Position numbers and translations under genes: made by a program. From CAXXOK01 sp964584315 (GTDB taxonomy: Bacteria; Bacillota; Clostridia; Christensenellales; Aristaeellaceae), in assembly GCA_964584315.1 (NCBI GenBank), contig CAZOZO010000011.1, positions 14,079 to 78,078 on the forward strand: a stretch of 64,000 bases of DNA. Reading direction: 5' to 3'. Below are positions 61,443-64,000 of this stretch, piece after piece (positions within the stretch are counted from its first letter, which is position 1; every line of letters starts with the position of its first letter). The notes under the pieces were generated by a model, which saw only the letters and a list, made by a program, of their open reading frames with translations, had not been told where the DNA came from and made no database searches.

Positions 61443-61530
61443 CTTTCTTTTTTATCTTTGTTTCTTTTTTTTTGTTGTTATTTTCGTTCTTGGTGCGGGG
61501 TATGGACAGCGGGGGGGGTGGGGGGGCGGC

Positions 61531-61559
61531 TTGGCTGCTGCGGCGGAAGGTGATATAAT
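61531..61559 (+). promoter_or_regulatory. Promoter of the LarA-like gene
   Basis: TTGGCT (61531-61536) and a perfect TATAAT (61554-61559) are separated by 17 bases, with a leader of about 105 bases before the ATG. Confidence 0.75.
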
Positions 61560-61669
61560 CATACGCATAAGCGGCGCGGGGCAACGGGTGCGGGCGACGC
61601 AACCGTCCAAACCCCGCTGCCAGACGGCGGCGCACATCCAACCATCAGCCATAGCGGCGGGAGGATACC

Positions 61670-62920
61670 ATGTTCGAGTACGTAAGGCGAGGCGCAAAGG
61701 CGGGCGAAAGCTGGGAGCAGTGCCTTGAACGCTGGCTGGAAACGGGCCTGCGCGGCCATCGGGTGCTGATCGTGCCGCCGGATCATACGCGCGGCTTTTC
61801 GTGCGCCGGGCAGGTGACCGCGTGGTTGTACCGCCGCCTGAGCCCCACGCACGAGGTGCGTGTGATGCCCGCCGTGGGCACCCACCGGCAGATGACCCCC
61901 GCGCAGCTTGAGGCGTTTTTCCCCGGCGTGCCGCAGGAGGCGTTCCTCACCCACGACTGGCGCACGGGCACCGAAACGGTGGGCGTGATCGGGCGGCAAA
62001 CGGTGGAGCGCATCAGCGGCGGGCGTTACCGCGCGGAGATCCCCGTGCAGATCGACCGGCTGCTGCGCGAAGGCGGCTTTACGGACATCCTGTCCGTTGG
62101 GCAGGTGGTGCCCCACGAGGTGGCGGGCTTTGCCAACTACAGCAAGAACATACTGGTGGGCCTGGGCGGGCGGGAGATGATCAACCACTCCCACATGCTG
62201 GGCGCGGTGTGCGGGCTGGAGGGCTGCATGGGCAGCGCGGACACGCCCGTGCGCGCCCTGTTTGACGAGGCGCAGCGCCGGTACCTTGACCCGCTGGGCA
62301 TCACCTTTCTTTTGACGGTGACCACCGTGCAGGACGAAGCAACAACGCTGGAGGGGCTCTACATCAGCCGGGGGCGCGATGCCTTCGAGCGCGCGGCGGC
62401 CCTCTCCGCAGCGCTGAACGTGACGTGGCTACCCCGCCGCGTGCCCCGCGCGGTCGCGTGGCTGGAGCCGGAGGAGTTCCAGACCACCTGGGTGGGCAAC
62501 AAGGCCATCTACCGCACGCGCATGGCCATTGAGGACGGCGGCTCGCTGCTGGTGATCGCCCCCGGCGTTGCGCAGTTTGGCGAGAGCGACGAGGTGGATG
62601 CCGCCATCCGCCGCTTTGGCTATGTTGGCACGGCGCGGGTGATGGCGCATATGCGGCAGGGGGCGTTTGACGGCATGGAGATGGTCGCCGCCCACCTGAT
62701 CCACGGCTCCACGGAGGGGCGCTTTGCCGTGACCTACGCCACCGACCCCGCTTTGCTTGGCCGCGAGGCCGTGGAGGCCGCGGGCTTTGCGTGGATGGAC
62801 GTGCGCGAGGCGGTGGCCCGCTACGCCCCTACCGCGCGGGAAACGGGCATGCAAAAGACGGAGGACGGCGAGGAATTTTACTTTGTGCGATCGCCCTCCA
62901 CGGGGCTGTGGAGGACGTGA
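61670..62920 (+). CDS. LarA-family nickel-pincer-cofactor enzyme homologue (racemase/epimerase)
   Basis: This 416-residue protein has N-terminal PPDHTRGFSCAG (about 36-47) and AVGTHRQMTPAQL (about 68-80), matching the DHTR and GxHR motifs of lactate racemase LarA. Then comes GQVVPHEVAGFANYSKNILV (about 144-163), where the Lys159 position would carry the nickel-pincer cofactor, and MINHSHMLG with further His. The usual GFSGGAK is changed to GFANYSKN. LarA homologues isomerise 2-hydroxy acids; sugar-acid versions exist. The cofactor genes larBCE are not in the window. SD GGGAGGA. Confidence 0.82.
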   Translation: MFEYVRRGAKAGESWEQCLERWLETGLRGHRVLIVPPDHTRGFSCAGQVTAWLYRRLSPTHEVRVMPAVGTHRQMTPAQLEAFFPGVPQEAFLTHDWRTGTETVGVIGRQTVERISGGRYRAEIPVQIDRLLREGGFTDILSVGQVVPHEVAGFANYSKNILVGLGGREMINHSHMLGAVCGLEGCMGSADTPVRALFDEAQRRYLDPLGITFLLTVTTVQDEATTLEGLYISRGRDAFERAAALSAALNVTWLPRRVPRAVAWLEPEEFQTTWVGNKAIYRTRMAIEDGGSLLVIAPGVAQFGESDEVDAAIRRFGYVGTARVMAHMRQGAFDGMEMVAAHLIHGSTEGRFAVTYATDPALLGREAVEAAGFAWMDVREAVARYAPTARETGMQKTEDGEEFYFVRSPSTGLWRT

Positions 62921-63021
62921 ACGCTTTACGTATCCCCCGCGCAGGTGTATCCTTTTCGTAAAGGACATGCCTTCGCTTTTTCATTCCCCCGCCCCCACAC
63001 CACCCGCAAAGGAGGCCCCCC

Positions 63022-63945
63022 ATGCAGCCGGACTTGCCCCTGCCCGCGGAGCACGCCGGTTACGTCTACACCCGCCTGATGAGCGAGATCGCGGTGGAAA
63101 ACGTGATCAGCCTGCACTATTACGAGTATGCGCCGCATTACTGCGGCGTGGTGGAGAGCCACGATTTTTGTGAGATGGTCTACGCCGACAGCGGCACCCT
63201 GATCTGCCGCGCGGGCGACGACGAGATACGCCTCACGCAGGGGCAGGCCGTACTGCACCCGCCGGACGAGATGCACCAGCTGCTGGCCATCGGCAAGGAC
63301 AGCAGCGCCTGCATCTTCTCCTTCACCTGCCCGCAGCTGCCCACGGAGATGTTCCGCGGCCACCCTGTGGAACTGAACCAGTACCAGAAAAACCTGGTGG
63401 GCATGCTCTACCAGGAGGGGCGCACGGTGTTCGAGGGGCCGTACAATTGCCTGTACCAGCCGCGGCTGGAGCGCCGCAAGCAGATACCCTTCGGCGCGGA
63501 GCAGGTGTTTCGCAACACGCTGGAAAACCTGCTGCTGCTGATCGTGCGCGGCCAGCTGCGCCCCGCCCTCGCCGCGGAGGATGCGCCCAGCCATGGCCGC
63601 ATCCGCAACGACCGCGCCATTGCGGACGGGGTGGTGGCCTACCTCAACGCCAACCTGTACCGCAAGCTGCGCATGGCGGATATCAGCGCCGCGCTCTCCT
63701 TTTCCGAGAGCTATTTGCAGGAGATTTTCCAGCAGCAAAAGGGCCAGAGCATCATGGACTACTTTAACGGCATGAAGATCTATCAGGCGAAGCGGCTGAT
63801 CGGCGAGGCGGGCTACACCTTCACGCAAATCGCGCAGATGCTTGGCTTTTCGTCCATCCATTACTTTTCAAGGGTGTTCCGGCAGTATGTGAAGATGTCG
63901 CCCACGGAGTATGAGAAGTCGGTGAAGCTGACAGGGCTACTATGA
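63022..63945 (+). CDS. AraC-family transcriptional regulator with cupin sensor
   Basis: This 307-residue regulator has an N-terminal cupin-like ligand domain (about 20-110; SHDFCEMVYADSGTLIC, GQAVLHPPDEMHQL) and a C-terminal double HTH (about 205-300; ADISAALSFSESYLQEIFQQ, QIAQMLGFSSIHYFSRVFRQ). The SD AAAGGAGG is near-perfect. It follows the LarA-like gene by 100 bases and probably controls it or the divergent glycoside unit. Confidence 0.92.
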   Translation: MQPDLPLPAEHAGYVYTRLMSEIAVENVISLHYYEYAPHYCGVVESHDFCEMVYADSGTLICRAGDDEIRLTQGQAVLHPPDEMHQLLAIGKDSSACIFSFTCPQLPTEMFRGHPVELNQYQKNLVGMLYQEGRTVFEGPYNCLYQPRLERRKQIPFGAEQVFRNTLENLLLLIVRGQLRPALAAEDAPSHGRIRNDRAIADGVVAYLNANLYRKLRMADISAALSFSESYLQEIFQQQKGQSIMDYFNGMKIYQAKRLIGEAGYTFTQIAQMLGFSSIHYFSRVFRQYVKMSPTEYEKSVKLTGLL

Positions 63946-64000
63946 CGTCGGCTCTGCCTCCTTTGGCATCGAAGGCGAGCGTGCGGCCAGTGGCCGCTTC
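63945..64000. repeat. Interspersed repeat copy at the window end
   Basis: Positions 63945-63974 are the reverse complement of 50753-50782 with one mismatch, and 63977-64000 repeats 50428-50451 exactly. The element continues past the window. Confidence 0.75.

Overview
The window is high-GC Firmicutes DNA, probably from a gut-type Clostridia lineage. It carries strong Shine-Dalgarno (SD) sites, a YesMN/Lpl-type two-component and transport system, a siphophage typical of Firmicutes, and tRNA-associated integration. One 10-N gap (61433-61442) shows that it is a draft contig. Two solute-binding proteins have signal peptides without a lipobox, which is unusual for a monoderm and may mark the lineage.

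Region 1 (1 to about 33161) is most of an integrated tailed phage with an HK97-type capsid and a long non-contractile tail. From left to right it carries an excisionase-like fragment, a DUF927 primase-helicase, SSB and an ArpU-like late regulator. Next come an AT-rich ParB-like/Dam-like cargo cassette, HNH-TerS-TerL, portal-protease-capsid, head-tail connectors, the tail tube, tail chaperones with a programmed -1 frameshift, tape measure, distal tail, tail-tip and fibre genes, and endolysin-holin. Between the tail chaperones and the tape measure sits a second cargo gene, an exonuclease-BRCT protein whose start lies inside a 19-bp hairpin that also contains a promoter. A frameshifted DNA methyltransferase lies in the lysis region. 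Beyond the late terminator, on the other strand, is a Panacea-domain antitoxin with a membrane partner, driven by its own strong promoter. The prophage ends at a 3' fragment of a tRNA-Pro gene followed by its terminator. The integrase, lysogeny genes and intact tRNA should lie to the left of the window.

Region 2 (33.2-39.7 kb) is chromosomal. It holds two C69-family dipeptidases (one cytosolic, one exported), an exported phosphatidylserine-decarboxylase-like protein and an exported YbhB/PEBP-like protein.

Region 3 (40-50.1 kb) is a nine-gene plus-strand sugar operon: RpiR regulator, split transketolase, FGGY kinase, RbsBAC-type ABC importer, cyclase-family hydrolase, TIM-barrel isomerase/epimerase and RpiB-type isomerase. 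The enzyme set fits catabolism of a tetrulose or pentulose feeding transketolase. About 730 bp of repeat-rich, gene-free DNA follows.

Region 4 (50.8-61.4 kb) is a minus-strand glycoside unit. It is transcribed as yesN-yesM-like regulators, two LplBC-like permeases, a solute-binding protein, a sugar isomerase/epimerase, a ThuA-like protein, an aldo/keto reductase and a GH30 glycosidase.

Region 5 (61.5-64 kb), on the plus strand, holds a LarA-family nickel enzyme homologue and an AraC regulator. It ends in a copy of the same repeat family seen at 50.4-50.8 kb.
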